Shown: piece by piece, positions 7,547 to 14,300 of the stretch
Layout: each line of letters starts with the position of its first letter
How positions within the stretch are numbered: position 1 is the stretch's first letter
Assembly: GCA_002373165.1 (NCBI GenBank)
Contig: DFJS01000070.1
Coordinates: 1 to 17,412, forward strand
Source: Ruminococcus sp. UBA3665
GTDB lineage: Bacteria; Bacillota; Clostridia; Oscillospirales; Ruminococcaceae
Reading direction: 5' to 3'
DNA: 17,412 nucleotides
Made by a program: the position numbers and the translations under genes
The notes under the pieces: generated by a model
Told to the model about the DNA's origin: nothing
What the model saw: only the letters and a program-made list of their open reading frames with translations
The model's database searches: none

Positions 7547-7570
7547 GTTAAATTATTTCATCCAGTATGA

Positions 7571-8788
7571 TTATTCCACTTCAATGCCAAACCGCTGACA
7601 GAGCTGTTCCAGACCGTCGCGATATCCGGCCGATACTGCCCGGAATTTCCATGTATTCTGGTAGCGGTACAGTTCTGCGGCTACAAGTGTCCGTTCTGAT
7701 TTCAGATTTTGCAAATCCATCCAGGCAATTTGTTCTTCGCCGCAGAAAATCTGCAAAACAGGTTTTTCCACCTGAGAGAAATCAAATGCAGGATTATCGC
7801 CGTAAGCGGAAAAGCAGACGGCAATTTTCTGGATATCCTGATAAATTCTGTTCAGAACAAAGGCTGCCTCGGGGTATTCCGCGCCGTTTACGATTGCCGC
7901 GCCGCCGTTTTTGGAAATCAGATTGCCGAAAAAGACCATATCGTCATCACAGCCGGTCATTTCATCTTCATGCAGAAGAAATACATAAGCATCCATTTCC
8001 ATAGGCAGTTTTAATTTTTGATAAATAAGCCGGATTCTGATTTCTTCTTTCAGGTACGGAGACAAATCCATTCTTGCGCCGGCTTTCAGCAGCTGCCCTG
8101 TCCGGGTATTTTTATCCAGTTTTTTCGGCACGGGAAGTACCGGCACAGGGAATTCCGATTCCTGAAGAGCTTCCAGCTGTTCTTCCTGTTCGGCAAGGGA
8201 AGAGACATCGAAAATTTCAAATTTTCGGGGCGGCTGTTTTACCTGAAAATCCTCTCCCTGAAAATCGGCAAACGCAAGATATTTGCAGAAACGGATTTTC
8301 AGAACAGGCATTTTTTCAAACAGATTCTGCAATTCCTGCTGTGATCCTGTCAGAATGACGGCCATATTTTCCCTGCCAAAATTCAGCAGATCTTCCAGAT
8401 TCTGCATTCCCTCCTGATTCAAAGCATCAGGATGTACCAGCAGCAAAATATTGCCGTTTGCTTTTTCGGCCATTTCTTTGGCAGAGCATTCATTCAGTTC
8501 GGCGGCATCAGCCTTGACTGTCCGGCCTTCTGAGAGAAAGCCGAGCACATGATAGATCTGTCCCAGCAGTTCGGCAGCCTGGGATTTTCCTGTACCGGGT
8601 TCGCCGGAAAAAATCATATGAAGCGGAACAGGTGTATAGCCGATTTTCTGCTGTTCTTCGTTTTTCCACACCTGCAATAAGCGGATGAACGCATGGATAT
8701 TAATTTTTACTTCTTTCAGACCCTGAAACTGATCGAGCTTGTCTTCCAGTTCTGCCAGAGTCTGTACAGGATTAGTTTCATTCTGCAT
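7571..8788 (-). CDS. Fusion of a CbbX/EccA-like AAA+ domain with a C-terminal TerD-like domain
   Basis: A 405-residue two-domain protein. Residues ~10-180 resemble CbbX-type AAA+ ATPases: N-terminal FQGLKEVKINI (21-31), perfect Walker A GEPGTGKS (62-69), a sensor-1-like strand AVILTGSQQ (143-151) and a KIRF segment (164-167) where the family places its arginine finger. The Walker B position, where relatives have hhhhDEA, reads ILLLVHPDAL (114-123), so the Asp-Glu pair is replaced by His-Pro. Residues ~180-225 are a Glu/Pro-rich linker. Residues ~226-405 are a TerD fold, ending in the family-typical ELYRYQNTWKFRAVSAGY (372-389). It keeps MEMDAYVFLL but lacks the GDNxTGxGxGDDE Ca2+ motif. Start ATG at 8788 has SD GGAGGT about 8 nt upstream, directly next to a terminator U-tract. 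Plausible role: nucleotide-dependent scaffold or remodeller of TerD assemblies. This is inference. Confidence 0.85.
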   Translation of the reverse strand: MQNETNPVQTLAELEDKLDQFQGLKEVKINIHAFIRLLQVWKNEEQQKIGYTPVPLHMIFSGEPGTGKSQAAELLGQIYHVLGFLSEGRTVKADAAELNECSAKEMAEKANGNILLLVHPDALNQEGMQNLEDLLNFGRENMAVILTGSQQELQNLFEKMPVLKIRFCKYLAFADFQGEDFQVKQPPRKFEIFDVSSLAEQEEQLEALQESEFPVPVLPVPKKLDKNTRTGQLLKAGARMDLSPYLKEEIRIRLIYQKLKLPMEMDAYVFLLHEDEMTGCDDDMVFFGNLISKNGGAAIVNGAEYPEAAFVLNRIYQDIQKIAVCFSAYGDNPAFDFSQVEKPVLQIFCGEEQIAWMDLQNLKSERTLVAAELYRYQNTWKFRAVSAGYRDGLEQLCQRFGIEVE

Positions 8789-8802
8789 CAGGTTGCACCT
8801 CC

Positions 8803-8835
8803 AAAAAATAAGAGGAATCTCCGGATTCCTCTTAT
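8803..8835 (-). terminator. Strong intrinsic terminator directly upstream of the AAA-TerD ribosome binding site
   Basis: A perfect 12-bp stem (8808-8819 with 8824-8835) with a TCCG loop is followed on the minus strand by a run of T down to 8803, which abuts the GGAGG of the AAA-TerD gene. It sits after the third TerD gene's stop (8867) and fits a rho-independent terminator that would end most ATPase-TerD transcripts while allowing some read-through. Confidence 0.85.
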
Positions 8836-8866
8836 CTGTACTTCATTGATGTTCAGATAATATGCA

Positions 8867-9478
8867 TCAGCTGAAACGTCTTGCCAGAGATTTAATATCA
8901 TTATCAGCTGTAGCCTGGCCGACAGCACTGAATTTCCACTGTCCGTTATGGCGATAGATTTCGCCGAAAATCATAGCTGTCATATTATCATAATTTTCAG
9001 AAAGATTATATTTGCACAGCTCCTGATTAGTATCTGCATCGACAATACGGATAAAGGCGTTCTGAATCATGCCGAAATGCTGATTCCGCTGGCTTGCCTG
9101 ATAAATATTGACAACAAAGGCAATTTTATCATAATTCTGCGGCACCTGATCCAGATTGACAACAATCTGTTCGTCGTCTCCGTCTCCGGCACCTGTCAGA
9201 TTGTCACCCATGTGCTGTACCGAACCGGAAACATGATTCAGATTGCCAAAATAGACAATATCAGAATTAGAAACAACTTTACCGCTGACACACAGAAATG
9301 CGGAAGCATCGCAGTCGATATTCTGTGTTTTGGAAGAGCCGAACAGACTGCCCAGCAGGCCGCCGGATTTCTGCGGCTGTGCCTCGTCCCATCCCAGACC
9401 GACTATGACTTTATGCAGTGAGCTGCCGTCGGATTTTTGAAGATTTACTTTTTGACCTTTTACAAGATTTACACCCAT
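8867..9478 (-). CDS. TerD-family protein, divergent, with a Gly/Ser-rich insertion
   Basis: Cytosolic TerD-fold protein of 203 residues starting GVNLVKGQKVNLQK, the N-terminal signature of the family. The Ca2+-binding elements are intact: IDCDASAF (54-61) and GDNLTGAGDGDDE (91-103). The C-terminal EIYRHNGQWKFSAVG (173-187) is typical. It differs from its two canonical neighbours by a Gly/Ser-rich insert (GGLLGSLFGSSKTQN, 39-53) before the first acidic strand. Its C-terminus ends ARRFS, without the GGLAALxRNFG seen in the others. I chose ATG at 9478 rather than TTG at 9484 because GAGGT, overlapping the TerA-type gene's TGA stop, is correctly spaced from that ATG. It lies 11 nt after the previous gene and is last before the strong terminator, so it belongs to the ATPase-TerD transcript. 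Confidence 0.92.
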   Translation of the reverse strand: MGVNLVKGQKVNLQKSDGSSLHKVIVGLGWDEAQPQKSGGLLGSLFGSSKTQNIDCDASAFLCVSGKVVSNSDIVYFGNLNHVSGSVQHMGDNLTGAGDGDDEQIVVNLDQVPQNYDKIAFVVNIYQASQRNQHFGMIQNAFIRIVDADTNQELCKYNLSENYDNMTAMIFGEIYRHNGQWKFSAVGQATADNDIKSLARRFS

Positions 9479-9489
9479 AATCAATTACC

Positions 9490-10092
9490 TCATTCTTTTC
9501 TTCCGGGAACCCAGTTCATTCCCCAGCCGAAAGCCTGATCCATTTTGCTGTGGCCTTCAAAGAAGCGTACCAGTTTTTCTACCGAGAAAGTTTCATTGCC
9601 GCTGTTTTCGAGCATGGCAATGGCACACATTCTCAGTGCAGAGCCGTATTCATCCATCCGGACGATTAAATCCTGACTGCCGGGGCATTTTACTGTGACA
9701 ATTCCGTCCGCACTGCGCCAGTTGGCAGCACCTTCATAAATAAATGTATAAATCAGGATTCTTTTGAACTCTGCCACATGTGCACCGTTGACACGCAGAT
9801 TTTCTCCGTCCGATGCCGCACCGCTGCGGTCGTCACCGTCAAGCGAAATATACGGAAAGCTCCGCAAACTGCCGAATGTATTTCCCAACGCCTGCACACA
9901 GCCTTTTCTGCCGTCTTTGAATTCGTAAAGGCATCCCAGATCCAGGTCAATAGATGCCTGCGGCAAAGTCAGCCCCAGAATTTTCTTTGCCGGGGGCTGA
10001 CTCCAGTTGAGATTGATTAAAATCTCTCCCAACGGTTTGCCGACGTTTTTTGACAGGTTGACTTTCTGGCCTTTTCTTAACTCTACTGCCAT
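9490..10092 (-). CDS. TerA-type member of the TerD superfamily (stand-alone, single domain)
   Basis: A 200-residue protein starting AVELRKGQKVNLSK, as in TerD proteins, but continuing as the C-terminal half of TerA: ASIDLDLGCLYEF (46-58), GRKGCVQALGN (61-71), SLDGDDRSGA (83-92), RILIYTFIYEG (111-121), RMCAIAMLENSG (154-165) and the end GWGMNWVPGRK (189-199). In enterobacterial ter operons TerA is a longer two-part protein of about 385 residues, so this is a single-domain form. The acidic DLDL and LDGDDR segments are candidate metal-binding sites; it lacks the GDNxTGxGxGDDE form of canonical TerD. Start ATG at 10092 has a modest SD (AAGG, overlapping the TAA of the upstream TerD gene) with short spacing, so translation is probably coupled. 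Flanked by TerD genes 6 and 11 nt away. Role beyond the Ter stress complex is unknown. Confidence 0.88.
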   Translation of the reverse strand: MAVELRKGQKVNLSKNVGKPLGEILINLNWSQPPAKKILGLTLPQASIDLDLGCLYEFKDGRKGCVQALGNTFGSLRSFPYISLDGDDRSGAASDGENLRVNGAHVAEFKRILIYTFIYEGAANWRSADGIVTVKCPGSQDLIVRMDEYGSALRMCAIAMLENSGNETFSVEKLVRFFEGHSKMDQAFGWGMNWVPGRKE

Positions 10093-10098
10093 GATGCC

Positions 10099-10674
10099 TT
10101 ATGCATCCAGACCAAAATTACGGCACAGTGCGGCAAGTCCGCCGGAGAATCCGCTGCCGATGGCATTGAATTTCCATTCGCCGTTATAACGGTACAGTTC
10201 TGCGACTACAACAGCAGTTTCGATCGAGAAGTCTTCACCAAGATCAAAATGAATCAATTCTTCGCCGTTTTCCTGATTCATCACACGGATATAAGAATTA
10301 TTTACCTGACCGAAGTTCTGATTTCTCTCATCTGCCTCATGAATGGTAACAGTAAAGTCGATTTTTTCCACATTAGCCGGAACAAGGCTGAGGTCGATAT
10401 TGATTACTTCGTCATCGCCTTCGCCTTCGCCGGTTTTATTGTCGCCCATATGCACAACAGAACCAGAAGCATGTTCTTTATTATTATAGAAGACAAAATC
10501 ATTTTCAGAAGCGGCCTTGCCGTTTCCGCCGAGCAGGAATGCAGCAGCATCGAGGTCGAAATCAAAACCGCCGTCATACTTGTTGATATCCCAGCCGAGG
10601 CCTACCATGATTTTAGTCAGGCCGGGGTTTGTTTTTGTCAGATCTACTTTCTGACCTTTGGAAAGATTTACCAT
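10099..10674 (-). CDS. terD: TerD-family Ca2+-binding stress protein (second canonical copy)
   Basis: Canonical TerD of 191 residues (family about 190). Motifs: VNLSKGQKVDLTK at the N-terminus, VGLGWD (24-29), DFDLDAAAFLL (38-48), GDNKTGEGEGDDE (77-89), and C-terminal ELYRYNGEWKFNAIGSGF (159-176). Structural work on enterobacterial TerD shows these acidic loops bind Ca2+; the protein is cytosolic and assembles with other Ter proteins. Physiological roles reported for the family include tellurite, oxidative and phage/colicin resistance; which applies here is unknown. Start ATG at 10674 with AGGAGG about 9 nt upstream. It lies 37 nt after its close paralogue, from which it probably arose by tandem duplication, and 6 nt before the TerA-type gene. 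Confidence 0.96.
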   Translation of the reverse strand: MVNLSKGQKVDLTKTNPGLTKIMVGLGWDINKYDGGFDFDLDAAAFLLGGNGKAASENDFVFYNNKEHASGSVVHMGDNKTGEGEGDDEVINIDLSLVPANVEKIDFTVTIHEADERNQNFGQVNNSYIRVMNQENGEELIHFDLGEDFSIETAVVVAELYRYNGEWKFNAIGSGFSGGLAALCRNFGLDA

Positions 10675-10711
10675 AAGAAATTACCTCCTTGTTTTGCCGA
10701 TATTTTATTTC

Positions 10712-11290
10712 TTATACATTTACGCCGAAATTGCGTCCCAGAGCAGCCAGACCGCCTGCAAAGCCGGAACCGATGGCATTGAACTTCCACTCGCCGTTAT
10801 GACGGTACAGTTCGCCGACAACAATTGCAGTTTCTACAGAGAAGTCTTCGCCGAGGTCGAAACGGATCAGTTCCACGCCGTTGGTTTCATCCAGCACGTG
10901 AATATAAGCATTGCTTACCTGACCGAAATTCTGTGAACGGGTTTCGGCATCATAGATTGTAACTGTAAAATCAATCTTTTCGATATTAGCCGGAACTTTA
11001 CTCAGGTCAACTTTGATTACTTCGTCATCGCCTTCGCCTTCGCCGGTCAGGTTGTCGCCGGTATGCTCTACCGCACCGGAAGCATGTTTCAGATTATTGT
11101 AGAACACAAAATCCGCATCGTTAGTTACTTTTCCGCTTGCATCCAGCAGAAATGCAGCTGCATCGAGGTCAAAATCTGCGCCGCCGTCGTAGCGGTTTAC
11201 GTCCCAGCCCAGACCTACAATCAATTTAGCGAGTCCGGGATGTCCTTTTGTGAGATCTACTTTCTGACCTTTCATCAAACTTACTGGCAT
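10712..11290 (-). CDS. terD: TerD-family Ca2+-binding stress protein (first canonical copy)
   Basis: Canonical TerD/TerE-type protein of 192 residues, very similar to the next gene downstream along its whole length (shared VGLGWD, DFDLDAAAFLL, GxGEGDDEVI, LGEDFS-ETA, GEWKFNAIGSGF). The Ca2+ loops are DFDLDAAAF (39-47) and GDNLTGEGEGDDE (78-90). Start ATG at 11290 with AGGAGG about 8 nt upstream, the best SD in the cluster together with the second copy. It follows the Ca2+ ATPase stop by 59 nt. That gap holds a short hairpin but no U-tract, so co-transcription with the pump is expected. TerD versus TerE cannot be decided from sequence alone, because Firmicute copies do not map one-to-one onto the enterobacterial names. 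Confidence 0.96.
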   Translation of the reverse strand: MPVSLMKGQKVDLTKGHPGLAKLIVGLGWDVNRYDGGADFDLDAAAFLLDASGKVTNDADFVFYNNLKHASGAVEHTGDNLTGEGEGDDEVIKVDLSKVPANIEKIDFTVTIYDAETRSQNFGQVSNAYIHVLDETNGVELIRFDLGEDFSVETAIVVGELYRHNGEWKFNAIGSGFAGGLAALGRNFGVNV

Positions 11291-11323
11291 AATAATTACC
11301 TCCTGGTATATAAAATATTTTTT

Positions 11324-11337
11324 ACAGCTTGCGCTGT
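11324..11337. other. Short hairpin in the ATPase-terD gap
   Basis: A 5-bp stem (11324-11328 with 11333-11337) closes a 4-nt loop, which reads GCAA (GNRA type) in the minus-strand RNA. It is followed by A-rich, not U-rich, sequence, so it is not an intrinsic terminator. A processing or stability element that uncouples terD mRNA from the long ATPase mRNA is possible. A stem this short could be chance. Confidence 0.35.
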
Positions 11338-11349
11338 GATGTGCAGGAT

Positions 11350-14025
11350 TTATTTTTTCTCCGGGGCTTCTTCAGGCTTTTTATTGCCGACAATTGCCTT
11401 TCTGATCAGGTCAACCGGAATAATTGTCAGGGCGAAGATCAGGACAATCAGCCATTCTTTGCCGTTCATGCCGTAGCATCTGAGTACAGAACCGCCGATA
11501 TAAGTCATGATAATCTGAACCAGCGTGATGCCGCCCATAACTTTCAGAAAGCCCTTGTTTTCAGTAATATGATCAAACAGATTCACTTTTTCTGTTCTTG
11601 CATTGAATGCATTTGCTACAGCAACCAGAATAAAGAATGCAAAATAGCCTGTCAGCAGGTAGGATTTTGTCTGTGTTTCAGAAATCACTTCGTCTGCTCT
11701 GAACCAGTCTTTCATGAACTGAGACAGAATGAAAACCATACTTAATCCGAATGACCAGAGTGCTCCAGTGATAATTTCCGTCCACATATACTTGCTGACA
11801 ATCGGTTCATCACGGCGTTTGGGCTTTTCGTCCATATATTCTTTCAGAGCCGGTTCACCGCCGAAGGCAAGTGCTGCGAGGGTATCCATTACCAGGTTGA
11901 CCCACAGAATCTGTGTAATTGAAAGCGGATGATCAATTCCCAGCAGGGGGCAAACAAAGCTTACCAGTACGGCAGCCACGTTGATTGTCAGCTGGAAGAT
12001 AATAAATTTTCTGATGCTGTTAAAAATCGTACGGCCGAACAGAATTGCTTTTTCGATTGACAGGAAGTTATCATCCAGGATTACAATTTCGCTGGCTTCC
12101 TTGGCGACTTCTGTACCGCCGCCCATTGCAAAGCCGACATCGGCTTTTTTCAGAGCCGGGGAATCGTTAACGCCGTCACCTGTCATGCCGACTACAAGAT
12201 CCAGTTCCTGTGCAATTCTGACAAGACGGCTCTTGTCTGTAGGCAGTGCACGGGCTACCACACGGAGTTTCGGCATAATCTTCTTGACTTCTTCGTCTGT
12301 AAGAGCATTGAGTTCATCAGAAGTCAGACGAACATCATCTTCGGCACGGATAATGCCTGCTTCTTTTGCGATAGCAACAGCAGTTTCCTTTCTGTCGCCG
12401 GTAATCATGATTACCTGAACGCCGGCTTTCTGCACCTGTGCAATGGCTTCAATAGATTCCGGACGCACATCATCACGAATGCCTGTAATGCCGACCAGAG
12501 TCCATTCACCAGCCGGAAGGCCTTCCTGTGTGATGCCGCCGTCACTGATGGCAAATGCCAGCACACGGATTGCTCTGACAGCGAGTTCGTCGATTTTCTG
12601 GGTCATCATGTGAGAATCAAACGGCTGTTTTTCGCCGTTGGCATCATAATAATACTTGCATTTGTCAATAATTTTTTCCGGCGCACCCTTGATGAGTGTT
12701 CCGTTTACGGCACCTTCTACCTGTGACAGGGAGAATTTATTGGTACTGTTGAACGGTACGGAATCTACAATTTTGATATTATCATTATTTTCCACATGCT
12801 TGACAAAATTCAGCAGAGCGCGTTCTGTCATATTGCCGCCGACTGCCTGACGCTTTTCGCCTTCGCCAGAAATTACTGCACTGGTATTATTAAAAATACT
12901 AGCTCTCATCAGCAGAGCCTGTGCCTGACCGATATCATCATAATTTTCAAACGCATTGCCTGCGCCGTCGGTATAATTTACAACCTGCAAATGACCTTTT
13001 GTGATAGTACCTGTTTTATCACTCATCAGAAGATTCAGGCTTCCGGCAGTTTCAATACCGGAAATTTTTCTGACAAGCACGTTTTCTTTCAGCATTTTGC
13101 CCATATTCTGTGCCGATACGATTGCAATCATCAGCGGCAGACCTTCCGGAACGGCCATTACGATAATAATAACTGCTAAGATAACAGCATCTACCAGGTC
13201 AAGCAGAATCTGTGTGCCGCCGGCAAAATAAGCTCCTATGCTGCCGGCTTTCATAATGCACTGAATCATGAAGGCAATGGCAATGGCTGCGCCGCCGACA
13301 TAGCCGAATACACTGATCTGATTTGCCAGCTTGCCGAGTTTGAGTTTCAGAGGCGTTTCTCTGTCTTCATCGCTCTGGAGTTCTTTGGCAATTTCGCCGT
13401 AGATTGTCTTATCTCCGACAGTTGTTACCTGCATCACAGAGTTGCCGGAACATACTACTGCACCGCGGAATACTTTACTGGGGTGCAGAAAATCCTTGCT
13501 TGCGCCGGCTTCTTCTGTGACTTCCTCTACTGCGTTTTTCTTAGCTTCTTCCGATTCGCCGTTCAGAACGGACTGGTCTACTTTAATATTACCGTCGATC
13601 AGAACGCCGTCAGCAGGAATTTTATCGCCGGACTGGAGCAGAACTGCATCGCCGACAACAATTTCATCAATCGGGATTTCAACAATTTCGCCGTTTCTAT
13701 AAATCTTGCATTTGATCTGGGAAGCTTCTGCCTGGAGTGCCTGGAAAGCATTTTCATTCCGATACTCCGAAAAAGTAGAAACCAGTGTGGCAATCAAAAC
13801 CGCTGCGGCAATACCGATTGTTTCAATCCAGTCTGCCTTGCCCATAATGGCAAACACGACGTTGATAATCAGCGCAACCAGCAGAATTTTAATCATGGGG
13901 TCGCCGAAATTGCCGAGCAGTTTCTCCCAGAAAGTTTCAGAAGCCTGTTCCGACATCTTATTGCTGCCGTATTTGGAACGGGATTCCTCGACCTGTTTGT
14001 CATTCAGACCTGTGATTTTCTTCAT
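11350..14025 (-). CDS. Calcium-translocating P-type ATPase, PMCA type
   Basis: Membrane Ca2+ pump of 891 residues, expected to export Ca2+ using ATP. Numbered from ATG 14025: N-terminal cytosolic part, M1-M2 (~45-85), actuator domain with NGES (155-158, in place of the usual TGES), M3-M4 (~238-300) with PEGLPL (293-298), phosphorylation site DKTGT (336-340; phosphorylated Asp 336), nucleotide domain with KGAPE (446-450), hinge TGDGVNDSP (615-623) and a C-terminal membrane bundle (~670-880). WVNLVMDT (708-715) in M6 carries the Asn and Asp of Ca2+ site II. Together with the PEGL Glu, this is the single-site PMCA pattern. ATG at 14025 is preferred to TTG at 14040 because GGAGAG lies about 7 nt upstream. 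It is the first gene of the Ter cluster, with its own promoter, and plausibly sets the Ca2+ level sensed by the TerD proteins; that link is inference. The C-terminus ends in a Lys/Glu-rich tail. Confidence 0.93.
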   Translation of the reverse strand: MKKITGLNDKQVEESRSKYGSNKMSEQASETFWEKLLGNFGDPMIKILLVALIINVVFAIMGKADWIETIGIAAAVLIATLVSTFSEYRNENAFQALQAEASQIKCKIYRNGEIVEIPIDEIVVGDAVLLQSGDKIPADGVLIDGNIKVDQSVLNGESEEAKKNAVEEVTEEAGASKDFLHPSKVFRGAVVCSGNSVMQVTTVGDKTIYGEIAKELQSDEDRETPLKLKLGKLANQISVFGYVGGAAIAIAFMIQCIMKAGSIGAYFAGGTQILLDLVDAVILAVIIIVMAVPEGLPLMIAIVSAQNMGKMLKENVLVRKISGIETAGSLNLLMSDKTGTITKGHLQVVNYTDGAGNAFENYDDIGQAQALLMRASIFNNTSAVISGEGEKRQAVGGNMTERALLNFVKHVENNDNIKIVDSVPFNSTNKFSLSQVEGAVNGTLIKGAPEKIIDKCKYYYDANGEKQPFDSHMMTQKIDELAVRAIRVLAFAISDGGITQEGLPAGEWTLVGITGIRDDVRPESIEAIAQVQKAGVQVIMITGDRKETAVAIAKEAGIIRAEDDVRLTSDELNALTDEEVKKIMPKLRVVARALPTDKSRLVRIAQELDLVVGMTGDGVNDSPALKKADVGFAMGGGTEVAKEASEIVILDDNFLSIEKAILFGRTIFNSIRKFIIFQLTINVAAVLVSFVCPLLGIDHPLSITQILWVNLVMDTLAALAFGGEPALKEYMDEKPKRRDEPIVSKYMWTEIITGALWSFGLSMVFILSQFMKDWFRADEVISETQTKSYLLTGYFAFFILVAVANAFNARTEKVNLFDHITENKGFLKVMGGITLVQIIMTYIGGSVLRCYGMNGKEWLIVLIFALTIIPVDLIRKAIVGNKKPEEAPEKK

Positions 14026-14057
14026 TTTGCTTCTCTCCAATTATGTTTTTATTTTGA

Positions 14058-14078
14058 AAAGCTGAAAATTACAGCTTT
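14058..14078 (-). other. Leader hairpin of the ATPase-terD mRNA
   Basis: A 7-bp stem (14058-14064 with 14072-14078) with a 7-nt loop forms at the very start of the predicted transcript, about 30 nt before the SD. No U-tract of terminator quality follows, so it looks like a 5' stabilising or regulatory stem. No known riboswitch class is recognisable. Confidence 0.4.
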
Positions 14079-14086
14079 CAGGGAAT

Positions 14087-14115
14087 ATTATACCACATCC
14101 GGTAAAAAAACACAA
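14087..14115 (-). promoter_or_regulatory. Promoter of the Ca2+ ATPase - Ter cluster
   Basis: On the minus strand, TTGTGT (14110-14115) and a consensus TATAAT (14087-14092) are spaced 17 bp apart, with TGG before the -10 making an extended -10. Initiation near 14080 gives a leader of about 55 nt. T-tracts in the spacer and upstream make the region bendable. The weak -35 and strong extended -10 suggest it may depend on a regulator or on sequence upstream. Confidence 0.7.
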
Positions 14116-14221
14116 GTTTTTTACAAATTTTTTCTCACATTCATCACTTTGTACAATCATTAGATCAAAAAATTGTAAAAATTGCCTATTTTTTAAATTT
14201 TAAAAATTTCAAAAAAAACGA

Positions 14222-14250
14222 TTGCCTTTTTCCCGGATATGTGTTACAAT
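14222..14250 (+). promoter_or_regulatory. Promoter of purL, with AT-rich UP-like upstream region
   Basis: TTGCCT (14222-14227) and TACAAT (14245-14250) are 17 bp apart. Immediately upstream, 14180-14218 is almost pure A/T with phased A and T runs, as in an UP element. Initiation near 14257 would put the 6-bp hairpin GCAGAA/TTCTGC (14260-14274) at the extreme 5' end of the mRNA. I see no guanine or PRPP riboswitch fold in the roughly 45-nt leader. Confidence 0.7.
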
Positions 14251-14300
14251 AAAAATAACGCAGAATTTTTCTGCAAAATCATCTGAAGGAGGACAAAAAC

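Noticed and set aside
7500..7560. Possible promoter of the CitE-like gene in the AT-rich gap
   Set aside because: Several TATAAT-like hexamers occur (such as TATCAT near 7500), but none has a convincing -35 at 16-18 bp. The best would start transcription inside the terminator hairpin.
9479..9484. TTG start for the third TerD gene
   Set aside because: GAGGT is too close to this TTG but well spaced from ATG 9478, and the family N-terminus begins MGVNL.
11324..11337. Possible intrinsic terminator between the ATPase and terD
   Set aside because: The stem is only 5 bp and is followed by A-rich rather than U-rich sequence on the minus strand.
14026..14040. TTG start for the Ca2+ ATPase five codons upstream
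   Set aside because: The GGAGAG SD lies within or next to this codon, so it serves ATG 14025 instead.
14251..14300. Purine or PRPP riboswitch in the purL leader
   Set aside because: The leader is only about 45 nt with one 6-bp hairpin, too short for the known purine or PRPP aptamers.
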